From contig CM020519.1 of assembly GCA_009823395.1 (NCBI GenBank), forward strand, positions 15,001,001 through 15,065,000: DNA of 64,000 bases, given 5' to 3'. A program made the translations under genes and the position numbers. Below the pieces are notes generated by a model that worked only from the letters and a program-made list of their open reading frames with translations, was not told where the DNA came from and searched no databases. The DNA comes from Thamnaconus septentrionalis. Taxonomy: Eukaryota; Chordata; Actinopteri; Tetraodontiformes; Monacanthidae. This document shows, one piece after another, positions 1 through 14,600 of the stretch (positions within the stretch are counted from its first letter, which is position 1; every line of letters begins with the position of its first letter).

Positions 1-120
1 ATTATAACTGATGAGGCTGAACCCTTTGGTCCAGGTGTCTCATGCATTCACCGTTATTGTTTTTTATATATGAAAAAAAAAACAACAACACTTAATTCAT
101 CCCCCAAAAAAACATTCAAC

Positions 121-353
121 CTTTGCTGGAGCGCTTCCTCCTGCTGGAGGTGGAGCACCTCCTTTCTTCTCGCCCGCTCTTCTGTGGCTTGCAACCACCT
201 CTCGAAGCACCCGCTCTCCGTCTGCAGCCTTGAACACAGGCAGAAAGTTTAGACCGTCAATAACGCAGCTCGGCACCATGGACAAGCGAGCAGTGGGAGC
301 AGGAGGTGCAGTGCAAAGAGAGACAATGATTGAAAATGATAGATGGATAGATG

Positions 354-412
<59 letters not shown>

Positions 413-3250
413 CCTGTGGAGCGCCTGGATATTCCTCTCGGTCTTTCCCTCCACTTCAGAGAAGAGCTGATGGATGCTTTTGACTTTGTCCTGCAGCTGA
501 ATCCCGTCCAAGGACAGCCTGTGGAGGCTGAGAGAGCTCTCCATGGAGCTCACGATGCGTACATCGTGCAGCAGACCCTCGACTTGCTCCTCCCGGCTCG
601 GAAGCTCACAGCGCAGCTCCTGTGAAGAGTAAAAACGAGATTCAGTTTGTGCTAAACAAGCCTTTAAGTCAAAATTCCATCTACCATCTTCTTCTACTTC
701 TCCTCCTTTGGGCTGCCCCCCACCCCCACCCGGGGAGGCCACAGCCAATCACCTGCCTCCATCCAGCCATCTCCTCTGCATCCTCTTCCCTCCACACCAG
801 CTAACTTCATGTCTTCTTTGACTACATTCGTAAATCTTCCTCTCTGCTCTTCCTCCGGGAAGATTAGGTAGAATTTACGGTTTTCAATGTGATTCAGCAT
901 TGCAACTACTCAGGTGCTTCAGAATGAGGGGCTAGAATGTAACGGAAACACACCTAAGACCACGACTACAAGCCTGAACGCATTGAGTTGCTGCCGTGTG
1001 ATTGGCCGGTTGAACGATTTGCCCTGTAAAGTGGCCGGTGAGTGTAAATTGAAGCTCTGACCTCAAGTTTGGCGAGAACCGTCGGGACGTCTGGACCGCC
1101 GAGAGCGAGGAGAGCGTCCTGGACCTGCTGCAGTGAGGCGGAGCAGTCAGTCATCCTGGCGGAGATGTGTTCCTTCGCCGCCACCGTCTGGTGATAGACC
1201 TCCTCCGCGTCAGAAACAAGCTCCTTCAGCTGCTCCATCTTCTTGCTCATCTGGGTCCCTACGACCTTAAACGTCACAAAGGCAGAAAAGAGGCATTTTT
1301 CTCACTAGATGCAAACAGAAGAAGGCGCCAAAACGATGGGAAAATTGTAAATAAAAAAAAAGAAAAAGGAAATGAAATCTAACCCAAACCCGTGGATTTG
1401 TTTTTATCTTAAACAGACTTTATTAAAGTGTTGTACCTGAAGCTCCAGTGGGGGCTCGGGGCTCCGAAGCAGGGCCTGAATCTCCGAGGCCCTTTTGCGA
1501 AAACACTCCATTTTCTCTTCTTGGGTCGAAATCTGACTCTGCAGGCAGTCGGAGGATATGATTAACTGTTGGGAGGAGAACTCTTAGCGTCACTCACGCA
1601 CAAAAAACCCCCGCAAATGGATGCTTCACCCGCAAGGCCACGATGTCTTCCTCTGCGGAGAAGCTAGGAGACCGTGCGAGCGCAGACAGTTTGCCGGCCG
1701 TCCAGCTCTCCACCTCCGCTGCCAGCTGGAGGACACCGTCCCACAGCGTCAGGCCCAGGTCAAGGTCCTCCAGGCCGGAATCCGTCCTTTCGGACACCTG
1801 CGAGACCGCAAGGCGTGTTACATAACTGCAGGAGAAGATGCAGCTATTTGGTTTTGATGCATGGAATTTACAATAATTCAATGTATAACGACACAACAAC
1901 ATTCATTTTTATTTTTTAATTTTTTACATACACATGTTTATATTTAAAAATGCAATATACTTATGCATGTCTTCCTATTTGAATTATTTATTTATGTACA
2001 TCTACTGTATATCTATATTATGAGAGCATTGTATGCATTTGATTGTTCACCCTGCAACTCAGTCTGGCCTGTCTGCCACTCTGACTTCTTCTATCTCTCT
2101 TTCTCTCTCTCCCTTTCTTTCTCTCTCTCCTTTTTTTCCTTTCACCCCAACTGGTCAAAGCAGATGAGCGCCCTCTGGATTCCGGATCTTTCTTGTAGGA
2201 AGAAACCCAGAGTTTTTTATGCATTCTTGGCCATTGTGTTCAGTTCTGTTATTAAAAAAAAGAAAAAAAAAAAGAAAAAGAAAAAGTTTTGTTTTTTTAC
2301 TTTTTGACACCTGTCCAACACCTTGTGAGGTGTAGAGTTCTGATTTTCTTTTAACTTTTCTATGAGAGTGCCTTGGAGTTTCGCCTGTTTTTGCTTCTTT
2401 TGTATGCATTTGGTTGTTCACCCTGTGCTGTATAAATAAAAGTCGGTCGTTTGATTGATTGACTGATGCATAGAAGCACATCGCAAGCAGCAGGAGCAGC
2501 AGCATGACTGACTGAGAGAACTCACGTCCAACCAGCGGTCCATGAGAGCGTCCGCTTCACCCTCAAACGACACCGGGTTGCACTCTGGGATCTGGCGCAG
2601 GTGAGTCTGAAGCTGCCTGCAGACGCTGCGGACCTCCTCTATGCTGTCTCCAAGGCCACTGAGCTCTGCTTTAGTCTCCTGCACCTGAAAACGCACAGAC
2701 AGACAGACACACTTGCAAGTCAGCATAAAGGACCATGGACCAGTCACGTCAGTCGGATCCATGTTGCGATTTTCAACTCTGCGCTCCAACCTTTTCGTGC
2801 AGCCTGAGCAGGTTGTCTTTCCCCACGTAGGACGCTTGACCGCCGACGGCGCTCTCCGCCCTCTGCAGCGTCCCGCTCAGCTCGCCGCGCACGTGCTGGA
2901 ACCTCTTCAGCAGCTCTGCCAGGACACGGCACTGCTCCAGCCTGGACACGACCCGGGGTGTGTTTTAAAGAAAGGGCCAACGCTAACACGGTCCGCTGGG
3001 GAAGGTGTGGAACTCGCTCGTACCGCTCAGTCACTGCTTTCGTCGCCTCCTCCCAGGCGTCGTCCAGCTCTCTCGTCTTCTCCGACGGCCGAGACGCATC
3101 TTTCACGTGCTGAAGTTCGGGGAGGCGGCCGGCGAGGTCCCTTTCCAGCTCGGTCAAGGCGCGCGTTCTGCAGGGGGCGGCGCAGAGGTGAGATTGCAAG
3201 AATAAAATCATATGAGCACGTGAGGCAGATGGATTTTTCAGATAAAGTTG

Positions 3251-3287
<37 letters not shown>

Positions 3288-6200
3288 GTAGTAGTAGTAG
3301 TAGTATTAGTAGTAGTAGTAGTATGGAGGCAAAGGCGTATATAAGCATTTCGCTTCTGCCCCAGCCTTTCAGTCAAAGAAAGATGTACGGTCGGTTGATG
3401 TAAAATCATCCTTAATTGTTTGTATTTCTGTGCTTTGAAATGACTCAAGAAATCCAATCCAATCCAATCCAAGTCTGATTTTGAATAAATCTGACCTATT
3501 CAATTGGTTTTCTGCTGGTCAAAATATGGCTGCATCAAATAGGGTTTTTTTGAGGAAAAGTGGAATGAATATATAGTAGTAGTAGTAGTAGTAGTAGTAG
3601 TGGGGTTACACAGCGCCAAAAGCCAAAAGTAACCTGTAAGGAAGTTCTTTGTTGTGCACTTTTACTGCCTGCCTTCGCCAGTAGTGCAGATTTCTACATG
3701 GTGGATTTGCATGTGACACACTGAAACTGGTCAAAAGTGAACAGAATCGACCGCCTTTTCCAAAAAGGCTCTTTCCTCTCACTGCCAAGATGTCATATTT
3801 ATCCAATAGTTGAGTGAAACATTCATCCTGCCTAGTGGAATAATATGAGTGAGGACTATTTGACAGGGTTTTTTTTCCCCAGAGGAGATGTCTTTTCATT
3901 TATAAAAGACGTTCGACTGACTCCACTAACTCACTGCTTCTCAATTGTTTTCTGTTGCGCCCCCCTGAGAAAGATGTACAAATGTTTCGCGCCCAAAACC
4001 CCCTCCCTTCACCCGTCTACTGACGTAGCATTGATAAAGCGGGATGATTGCTGGCAAAATTCGGCACGTTTTCGCTCAAAAAAACTCACGCGGCTTATCA
4101 GCGTGATTGGGGTGAATTGTCTGCAAGTGGCGCCTTAAGTTATTTGGCTTCATGCTGTCCGCTGCCAACGTTTTTGAGACAGAGTAAGCACACCGGTCTT
4201 TCTTCGTCTGGCATCGCCGCCACTATTTGAGAAGCACTGTACTAACTTGACGCTATGACCCTTGTTCCTCAGTGTTGGTACCTGTGCTGCAGAGCCGGCA
4301 GGCTCGGCTCCTGCAACCTCAGCCGTTCTGCCGCCTCCGTCGTCTCCCTCAGGGACAGCAGCAAGGCCAGCCTCCTCTGGACCAGGCCTCCCTTCTCTCC
4401 TTCCTCACTCCTGACCTGGGAGCTACCTCCGCTCCTCCTCCGCTCTCCTTCCCCGTCGGACGCTTTATCCTTTTCCTGTCTTCGTGTGCTTAAATCCCAG
4501 TCTTCTTTTTCCAGCCTTGTTCTCCCGGCCAGCCGGCCCTGCTCATCGGTACCAGTCCCGCGAGGCCGACGCTCCCGAGCCTCGCCAGCTCGCTCGGACA
4601 GCGACGTCAGCACATCCCGGCATGTGACGGTCACACCCTCCACGGCCAGAGTCATCCCTGCCGCCCTTAAAAAGCCGTCGGCCCTCTCGGATTGCTCGGC
4701 GGCGGAGCGTAACCTCTGCCAAGGCCGATCGTCCCGCTCCCAGTCCGGCAAGGTTCGACTGTCCGCCTCGACTTCTCTCACCGCGGCCAGGAAACCGTCC
4801 AACGATCGGACGGCCGTCTCAGCTCTCGCCAGCCGCTGCCTGAGCTGCTCCAGCCGCTGTCCCTCCTGCGCACCGCCTGGTCGCGGCCTGTTTTTCAGTT
4901 CAGACTGCAGCCCGAACTGGAGTACCTTCAACTCTGAAAGCAGACTCCCATGAGCCAAAGTAAAGGAGGAGATGTCCTGGGGCTCTCGCAGAAGGCCGTC
5001 CAGTTTTCCTGCTATCTGGGCCATTCGGTTGTCCGCAGATGAAATCATGCTTGCAGTTGTTCCAAGGGACGTCATCCTGAAACAAAGGAAATAAATAGAG
5101 ATTAACCATATAATGATGTTTTTGCAGCTCTGGCTGCTGGAAAACCTTGGATGTTTAATTTATGATATTAATAAGAAAACAGATTTTTTTTTTTTTTTTT
5201 TTTTGTCCTCAAGCATCATGTGAGAGTTGCTGTGAGAGAAGATGATGAGGAAGCCCGAAGGAAAAGAAGAAGCTAAAGAAAGAAGAAGCTCATCAATAAA
5301 TTCTCGAGCTTTGGTTGGTTGACTGTGACTCCATGCTGCCATTGTTGCTAAAAGCCAAGTTGTTTGTTGCAGATTACTGATCGGGTTGAATCATCCAATT
5401 CCCCACACAACACAGAACAACAGTCAATACCACCAAGAACAGCAGAAAATGAAAAATTTTTTTGTTTGTTTTTATCAAATTTGGCACATTTCTTTTTTTT
5501 CATTTCTTAGTTGTGCTGCTACTTCCAAAAATGTATGATCCATTAAACATGAGACATCATTGGATAGACAAAACCTTCAAACACTTTCCACTGATATCAA
5601 ATTCAGCGCTAACGGCGCAGAGACAACAGAGATATGCTAATCCAAATGTGAAGTTCCAGTTTTTTTTTCTTTTCACAATTTTACATATACGCTGTTGTCC
5701 ACGAGGCTGTGATAAAATAGTATTCCGGAGGTAAGAATGATGATTTGAGGTTAAAATTCTTGCTCACTACATTTCAAAAGCCACAGTAACATCAGACCCT
5801 ACGAGGATGTTTTGGTTTTTTTTTTCCTCTGGACTTAAACATCAACATCAGCTGTTTTATTTTTGAGGATAGATCTGTTTTTATTTTGGTTGTTGTTACC
5901 TGAGTGTTGTGGATGAATGAATGAATGAATGAATGAATGACACACTGCTGCTGTAACAACTAAATTTCCTGTGAAGGATGAATAAAGTATCTCCTATCAA
6001 CAGGTTTGCTATGACTCTGACTGAGGTATTATTAAAATAGAATAAGACAGTTATTATTTCTACCTCTTTTCTCCCCAGTTTTTATTGTACTAAAATGACT
6101 AAAAGATCCCTGGGGTGAAAGCCCTTCTGATTACCACATTTTGACGATTCTTAAAAATGGAGCGCACCTGCTCTTCAGACGCTCTTGCTGCTTCCTCCAC

Positions 6201-7760
6201 TGTCGAGCCAAGCGCTCCCAGTCTTTCTCCACTTCACTCTTTTCCTCCTCGGCCATCAGATGAAGGGACTGGGAAAGACGGGCGTAGAGCGGCTCAAGCT
6301 CAGACCACAGAGTCTCTGTCCTTCGTTGCAAAGTCTGCTGAGGAATCACACAGCAATAGTGTGAATTTGTTCAAACGACTGCAGCCTGTAAGATCGTCTT
6401 TGTCCATTTTATTTTGGACTGCAGAAATATGGGTGACTGCAATGCAATGCCTCAGCTGCTTATTTACTACAAGCTAGGCAAGAGGCAAAATTCTATAAAA
6501 CATTTGCTAAAGAGTGCGAAAGCGATGCTCGCCTGAAGCTGTTCCTCGTGCTGCTGCGGGACAGAGCTTGTGAATCCATCTGTGATAAATTCCTCCAAAT
6601 GCTGCTCGTTCTTCTGAAGCTGAGCCTGAAACAGCAAGCGGGACCTTGTGTACCTGCAGCACACCCAAAAAAATAGAAAAGAAAAGTTACACACTGAAAA
6701 AAGCATATTTTGTGAAGCTAAAGTGCAACATGAGATGAAACATCTAAATTTAAAATATAAAGTTTTTGTGAGAGTAGTAACCTTATGATATTAATTCAAA
6801 CACAGGCAATACTAAAATACACACATGTGTTTTTAACAGGATTAACCTTTCGCTGGTCAAGGAAGCTGCTAATCACTGCAGCCCCTTTCATCACAGAACA
6901 AAATGCCTGCGAGGAGGGAAACACGCGTGAGGCCAAACCTGTCCTGCGCTTCCTGCCCGGCGGGGCGCCCTTCCTGCTGGGACGTGCCGGCCACAATGTC
7001 AGTCCACTCTGCCTCCTGCTTGGTCCCCAAAGTGCCGCCGCTGACAAGCGCCTGGGCGGCGGAAGACACACACAGTCGCACAGTCAGAAACGAGGAAAAG
7101 ATGAGGAGGCGCGCCAATCCAATTAGCGAGGATTAGCGTCCCGCAGCTGCCTCCGTGTCGCGGAAAGGCCGGGGACAGCCGGAGAAACTGCTGAGTTCAT
7201 CTCCGACCAGGAGGGCCGGCGCGGCCAAAGTAAACAAGATTTCACTCGGGATTGCTCAGCAAAGGATGCACGTGAAATCGTGCGTTGCAATCGAGATGTC
7301 TTGATTTGCTCTGGACATTTTGCTTACGAAATATCCTGAAGAAAACACAGTGCAAGCTGCATGTCATAGAATTTGAAAGTCATTTAAAGGAGATATTGAG
7401 TTAAAAAAATTAAATTAAAGGATGCAAGAAAAATATTTTAGCTCGCAAGAAATCAAAGAATAAGACAGGCAGATGGATTTCTTTTCAATGGCGTCTGAAT
7501 ATGCAGGTCAAGCAGAAAAAAGATCAAATCGCAAAACGGAGACGAAACTGGACATTGAGCTGTTTATTGCCGGCCGTCATAAAGTGCTGTGTCAGACAAT
7601 ACACTGTTGTTGATGCACGTTAGCGACAGTCCTGGACCAGGAACAGGTGAAAAGTAACTGAGTAATTAGTTACAAAAAGTAACTAATGCTCCAACAGAGT
7701 GTAAAACACCAACAACAAATGATTTTTAAGTGTATTTGTACACTTGACTTGAAATAATAT

Positions 7761-7792
<32 letters not shown>

Positions 7793-8220
7793 GTTGGCTA
7801 CATAGTTGCCACCTACACAGTGTCCAAGCACTTCTACAGTATTTTCTACTACCTTCCTCCTTCAGGGATTTGTAGTAAATAGCTGCTCAAATTAAACTAC
7901 ACCACTAAGTTACCAGTAGAAATCAGAGAGCATCGAAGCCCCAGTGCTCCTCTCACCTGTATGGGCGACTGGGTTTGCTGGCAGCCGTCTGCGTGGTCGA
8001 GCAGCCGAGCCTTCAGCCGCTGCTCCTCCGACTTCAGCGAGGACTTCAGGTGTTTCCCTGAACCGGAGGCGGCCGCTTTCGGATCGGCCTCGCTTCTGGC
8101 CGTCCCAAAACTTCTCGCAGATGGGAGGCTCCGCTGCACGTCCTCCGCCGCGAGCTCCGCCGGGACGGTTCCGCCGGGCCATGTTTTGGCGGCCGCGCCC
8201 GACGGGGCGTCTCCCTGGAG
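121..8220 (-). CDS. syne2: syne2 exons 25-37: further rod segments up to the window edge
   Basis: Thirteen exons continue the rod. Good helical stretches are [19 protein letters not shown] (7957-8220), [17 protein letters not shown] (6533-6653), [19 protein letters not shown] (6168-6337), [20 protein letters not shown] (1062-1265) and [19 protein letters not shown] (121-228). The last exon in the window ends with two bases of an open codon at 121, so the gene continues to the left. The intron after 6533 would start with GC instead of GT. Nothing here suggests a pseudogene: there are no in-frame stops within the chosen exons. Confidence 0.82.
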
Positions 8221-8643
8221 CTGCGGCCCCCTGCCGAGTTAAGAAATGTTCAACGGTGGGAGGTCAGTAGCAGAAGCACTCAGTCCAGCAGGAACCTCAT
8301 TAGGATTAATAGACTTGAGGGATTACAGATTGACCAGTGTTGATAAATACGATGTCTGCTCCAATTAAACACAGCAGCCGACACAACATTTTCTATAAAA
8401 GCTGGAAAACTGAATGGCAGTTTTAATTCAAATTAGCAGCAAATTCAGCTTTGCCATTTGCCACAAAGTTAACTGTTCCTTGTTTGGCTGGATGAGCAAA
8501 AAAGTGCATGTTTCTAGATACACTAGATTTTAGTCCACATGTTTAACTTTAATTAAAGGCCCAGTGTGTAATATTTGGCTTGACCGATGATTTTATATTG
8601 GTAAAAGCTCAACATACTGCCCTTTAATACAGTACTCAAAAGT

Positions 8644-8674
<31 letters not shown>

Positions 8675-11600
8675 TTTAGTGTGAATGCTTGTGTCCTCAA
8701 ATGAACCAACGAATAAGAAGGTGGACGAGCTATCCAGGTTTGTTGTTTGCACTGTAGCTCACCAGCAAGCTCAGGAGGGGGAGGTGGAGTTGAAAGGTAG
8801 TGCAATCTAAAATTTAACAACTTAATATCAATGTTTGTTCTTCAGAATCTCCAAATATTACACACTTAACCTTCAAGTAAAAAAAAATTTCTCTAGAGAT
8901 GACAGTGTACAATCTGCAATTCATGTTGATCATCTTTAGCTTTAGTAAAATCTTATTTGCCATACGGGAGCACTGTGGCACCAGGTCTCGTTTCTGGCAC
9001 TTCATCCGCCTCCGTCAGCTGGTCGGTTGCCAGGCGGGCAGATCTTACAGGCACTAGAGTGTCACAGAGTCCTCGGAGAGAGTCGACACATTCCTCAGAT
9101 GGGCCTCCTTCCTTAACGGCCTGATAGAAGTGGGAGGAATTGAAGGCACAAAAGGATATCAGATGTGTATTCAGTTGTTCTTCTGGGTAATTTATTATTT
9201 TCTCAACTTCTCACGTTAGTTGGTAAAGCGAACTAGTTATGAAAGCTATGAAAATACCTGGTGGCGCAACAAACAGTCAGTATCAGACAGGTCAGTAGCT
9301 TCATGCAGGATGTTAGCTTGCGCGGCAACAGAAAAACACGGCTCTCCGTGTCGTATTTCAGACTGAAGGATGGGGATGAAGGCAGCCATTTCTCTGCGGA
9401 CAACCTAAATTTGACATGAGACAAGCAGGAACCTCAATTTAAAGGTGTTTATTTTGGACCTTGGAAGGACCTGGCAAAGTCAAAATGTTAAAGAAGGACA
9501 TTATTCTGGACGGAAGTTTACTTTCATCTTGGTGAGAGATAAGAGTAAAAATCGAAATTTGTAGCAAAAATAATAATATTAATGATAAAAAATAATGTTT
9601 ATTTTTAAGCACTTTTCAAAAATGTAAAGACAAAAGCGCAAGAAAATTCAGTTGAAGTGCAAGAAAATGTAATTTAGACAAAATGATTTAGTGCTGTTTA
9701 AGGTAGGTTGGTTAGATAGTTATAACTCATACATAAATTAAGATGTAAAGTGTTATTACGTTTCGGAGTCCAGTCTTATTCCATGCTCATTTTTGATGTA
9801 AAAAAACAACCAAAAACTAAATAAATAAATAAATAAAATTGGGGTTGAAATTATAATAGAAATCAACGTCGTACCTCCCACTGATTTCTGACCGACTCGG
9901 AGAGAGCCAACACTTCCTGGAGCTTGGAACCCGCGCAAAAAGCTCCGAAACCCTCGGCTGCAGCCAGGAACTCCTCCAGAACTGCAGGCTGCAGCACCTT
10001 TAAAGCTTTCTGCACAGAGCAACATGAAGCAGAACAACATGACGTGCGCGGAACAAACAGGCAAAGCAATTGTGGGCGCCAATTCTAAGAAAATGTGGTT
10101 TTTTTTTAATGTTAATTTTTTCCAGATTTTTGCCCGGCTGTGGGTGATTTTTTTTGCGAGCATGTGCAGCACTTGCACGTTTTACAGCTACTGATTTGCA
10201 ATATCTGCATATACACTTGCACGGTGCGATCAAATTGTATCAAACGAAACACTACCTGCTTTCTTTTGACTTGCGGTCCTGAAATCTCTCCACTGCCAAA
10301 CAAGCTGATGGCTTGCTGGATTCGTCCCTGCAGGTGACGCTTGGCCTTCTCCAGTCTGCCCCTCGCCATCGACTGGGCCTTGGAGTGGATTTCACCGCTG
10401 CTCAAAACAGGCGGGCGTGGGGACGCAGGGGCGCTTTGCGATGAGTTTGGCTGCACCGCTGTTCTGGCTGTTGAGGTGTGACTTTGCGAGACGCAGGAGT
10501 TTTCCTCCCCCCCCTCTGGATGGGGATCGTTTGCACCGGCAGCAGATTGCTGCTTCGGGGCTGATAAATGTTCAAGAGCTGGGGTGACACCTAAAGCTGG
10601 AGTGTGGGACTGCAGCTGAATCGTGGCCACGCTTTGATGGAGCGGAGCGTGAATGCGAGGCGCTGCTTCCTCTGAGAGCTGAGACGGCGTCTGGATATGA
10701 ACATGATGGACGGCAAGTTTGTCCTTTTTGCCTGGTTGCTGTGTTTCAGAACCCTGAGCGAGGCCTCCTGTCCACTGGTGATGCGTCTCCGGTGGAATCT
10801 CTGCTAAAAGCTGGTCTGGGATTTGAGTTTGCAGCAGAACATTGGCCACCTGGTCAGTATGCTTGGTTCTGACCACAACACGCGATCCTGTTTTTGTCTC
10901 AACCCCAACGGAGTTAAACATTCCTAAAATCTCCTAAAAAAAAAAAAAAAAGAAGAATAATGACATAAACACAAATGAGATGGTTTTATATATTTGCGAC
11001 AACCGAAGACGAGTCGCGCTGACTTCGCTCACCTCGCAACAGGACATAGATTCAGAGATCCGGTCCACCAAACTTGAAGTGCTGAGATTCTGCAGGGGAG
11101 AGGTTTCCTGTAGTTTTGAAACGGTGTCCAGGAGGTCCTGACCTTCGTTTACAAGCTGGCACTTCAGCAGCAAGCCCTGAGCCAACAAGACCTGGGAGTT
11201 TGAGGCAAATATGTTGATGTTAGCTGATGATGTTAAAATTTTATAGCCTAAATCGAAAACAGACAGATGATACACTGTTGCTGACCCATGTCAACAACAG
11301 TCCTGGACCAGGAACAGACAAAAAGTAACTGAGTAATTAGTTACAAAAAGTAACTAATGCTCCGACAGAGTGTAAAACACCAGCAACAAAAGATTTTTAA
11401 GTCTTGTATATAATATGACAGACAGACAGACAGGTGTGTGTGCTTTGCAGTTGGCTACATAGTTGATGTTAAAATTTTATAGGCTAAATCAAATATTACA
11501 AGAGGTATTATGAGTTAAACTGATTTAAATTGTTCTGAGTTTTCACCAAAACTACATTTAAAGTGAAGCTCAGCCGAAGCAGAAATTTTTAAAACCTAAT

Positions 11601-14600
11601 GTTTCTTCTTTTAAACTCAACATGCTTTTCTAAAAAGTCAGACGTCTTGAACAGAAACGTTCGCTAACTACAAGACGGATGAAGCTTGAATTTGCTGACT
11701 TTGACTGAGTGTTCCGACGCTAAGCGCCCGCCGTCCTTCTTCCCCCGCAGGTACTGCAGGCAGTCCCGAGACTTTGCGGCCCAGCGGTCCATTTCAGCCC
11801 GGAGGCCGTCAAACCTGGAGGACGCCTCATGGAGCTCTTTACAGGTCCTCTCAGCGGCAGCGAGCGTCTATCACCACAGAGCAAATCCATGTCGACAAGA
11901 TGAAAATTTCAGAAAATATGCTAAATAAGTTTAGAAAAAAATAAAAATCCAGCAATTGCAAATATACAGCATGTGCAGTGGAGAACCTTGAGCGTCTGCT
12001 TTTGTTTCTGGATGGTATGAGATTCTGGAGATGAACCCACAGTGGAGGCGTCCACATTTGCCATTCTTGTTCTCAGGAGCTGAAACACAGGAGGTTTGAG
12101 ACAGGGATGAATCCATCCATCCATCCAACTTTATTTTCATTACTCAAGTTTGCAAATAGATTTTTCCTCAGAGGGCTTTACATTCACTCCAGATGCAACA
12201 CCCTCCACCCTTACACCCTCGATCTGGGTGAGAAAAAAACCCAAGAGACAGAACTGCAGAGGAGGAATCATCAACTCTAGGACGGGTAGATGTGCACACA
12301 TGTGTATGGATGACAACAGGAAGAATATTGCTAATGCTGCAAGAACACATAATATATTGAGTCGATAGGTCCAGAGAGGGATGAGAGTAATGAGATGAGG
12401 GGCAGGATTCTAAAGAGTCAGGGACCTTCTGTTTAGATATACAGTAGATACTAGATCAATCATCATCTATCCATCCAATCAATCATCAGCCCATCCAATT
12501 AATCCATCCATCAGCTAGTCAATCCATCGTCCCTCCACCGTACAGCAAATCTTAAATTGCTCATCAATTTGTCCATCTATCCATCCACTAATCCATATAT
12601 AATCATCACTTATTCATCTATCATCCATCCATCACTACGTCAACCAGTCCCTTCATTCGCATCCGCCTGTTTGCTTGCCAACCTGAAGTTTCTCCCTGTA
12701 AGTCTTCAGTGAGACCGGGGACACCTCCAGCTGTTGCCTCAGCAGTTGTCTGACCTCCTCCGCGAACAACTGCGCCACCTGGGGGCCGGGAGGACCACTC
12801 GCGCTGGACTCAGACGGCACGTCCTTCGAAAGACACGCTCCGTGAGAATTAATGAGCATTTTAAGAACAGTAGAATCTGTGTGACAATGAAATGTGGACT
12901 GGGGACCAGTGGAAAGAAAGGAAGTACAAATATTTTCTAACTGTACTATTTTTCAGGCATAGAGTATTTGTTTTTATGGCGACTTTTTACTTTTACTCCC
13001 AACATTTGTACACAAATATCTGTACTTCAAAACATGCTAATCACTTTTGTGTTTAAAATATACAAATTCTGTTAAAAGTTCATAGTTGTTGTTCCTTGAA
13101 GGGGAGCTATTTGAACTATTGTGCTGTGTAGTTCAACATAAAAGTCGGTGATATTTTAGAGGGAGATTATTTTAGAGTACCTCGGCTTTGGGATCACTGT
13201 TCAGTATGTTTCAGAACAGAGAAATAAACGTGCAGAAAACAACAACACATGTGTAAGATCCAATAATGGCTCACTGGTAACCATGACTGATTGCAGTGTG
13301 ACTGTGCTGCAGTTAAAAAAGAAAGAAAAACATACAGTACTGAGAGTTCCAGAGCTGTTAAAAATGATCCAGATGCTCGTGAAGACCTCTGGTCAGTGAA
13401 GTCCAGATTATTCTGTCAACACTTTTTCATTTTTGCAAAATTATGAATGGATGTATTGTTTCATTCATGGCAAATTCATATTTTCTTACTTCAATACATT
13501 TCAGATTCTTGTTGAATCAGTACTTTTACTTTTAGCAAGTATTTGTGCTTTTACAAAAGTACAGAATGTGGATACTTTTGCCACCTCCGCAGGGGACATG
13601 AACACGTACAAACACGGTCCTCTTCATGCATTCGGCCCACTGCATGTTGACCCCGCTGAGCTGCTGCACCAGGTCCTGACTGGCGGAAGACTCTGCGACC
13701 TCGATGAGCAGGTTCCCCGCCTTGTTTAAGTTCGCCTGGCACGCTGACCACTCGCTCACGTCCTGCAGCAACCAAAACCCATAAACAGTGTAGGTGAGTA
13801 ATCTATTACGAAGTAATCCACTACTGTAATTAAAACTACTATTTAAATAATGGTGTAATGTAATGGGATTACTGTGCCAAAACTGGTAATTATATCATAA
13901 TTACTTTATCAAGTAACGATTCAGTTACTTTTCTGAAATATTTTGCAAGCTGAAAATGTCTTATTATCCAGAAAATGTCTGAAATTTAGAAAAATAACCA
14001 AAAACAATGACGTTGCATATTATTTTAACAATTTGGGCCACCAGCGCTGTACATGAGTTTGTTTTGTTTTCAGAGAACAAACATTCATTCATGTTAAGAG
14101 GACTTTATAAAGTTCATTCCAAAGCACTGTTCCATAAGTAATCAATTACTAATTACTAATTACTTCAGTTAAAAAAAAAAAAAGATAAAGTAACATTTGC
14201 TCAAAGTAGTTAAAGAAGTAATTAGATTACTTTTAAAGGAGTAATCAGTAATCAGGAGCTGGATTACTTTTATGGAGTAATCCCAACAACACAGCACATC
14301 AATTTATGACGTGTTACTGTGCTCTCGGCTTGTCCTGAGTTGTCACTGACTGTATAAAATCTGTGCCATTCACTCACGTGCACCTCAGTCGTGGGATCTG
14401 AAACGTTTCTCTCTGTCAGCCACGCCTGCAGAGAAGTCCTGCAGTTGTCGTACGTCTCCCACGCAGACGCGGCCCGCTCCATTGCCCCTTTGGCATCCAT
14501 CGCCGCCCGCGAGACCCGTTCGGCTTCACGTTCAGCTGCCTTCACCTGGCAGGCGACTTGGTAGGCATCGCCGCCTGGGTTGGGAAGAGTTTGATTAGTC

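Noticed and set aside
97..285. Minus-strand frame giving [16 protein letters not shown]
   Set aside because: The shifted frame from 228 ([19 protein letters not shown]) joins exon 36 in phase and is spectrin-like. The listed frame is a shadow.
4255..4953. 232-codon plus-strand open frame
   Set aside because: It is antisense to syne2 exon 29, which has the spectrin-like sequence and correct splice phases.
7910..8182. Alternative Gly/Ala/Arg-rich frame over syne2 exon 25
   Set aside because: The other frame gives the helical [19 protein letters not shown] and is the one that keeps phase with both neighbouring exons.
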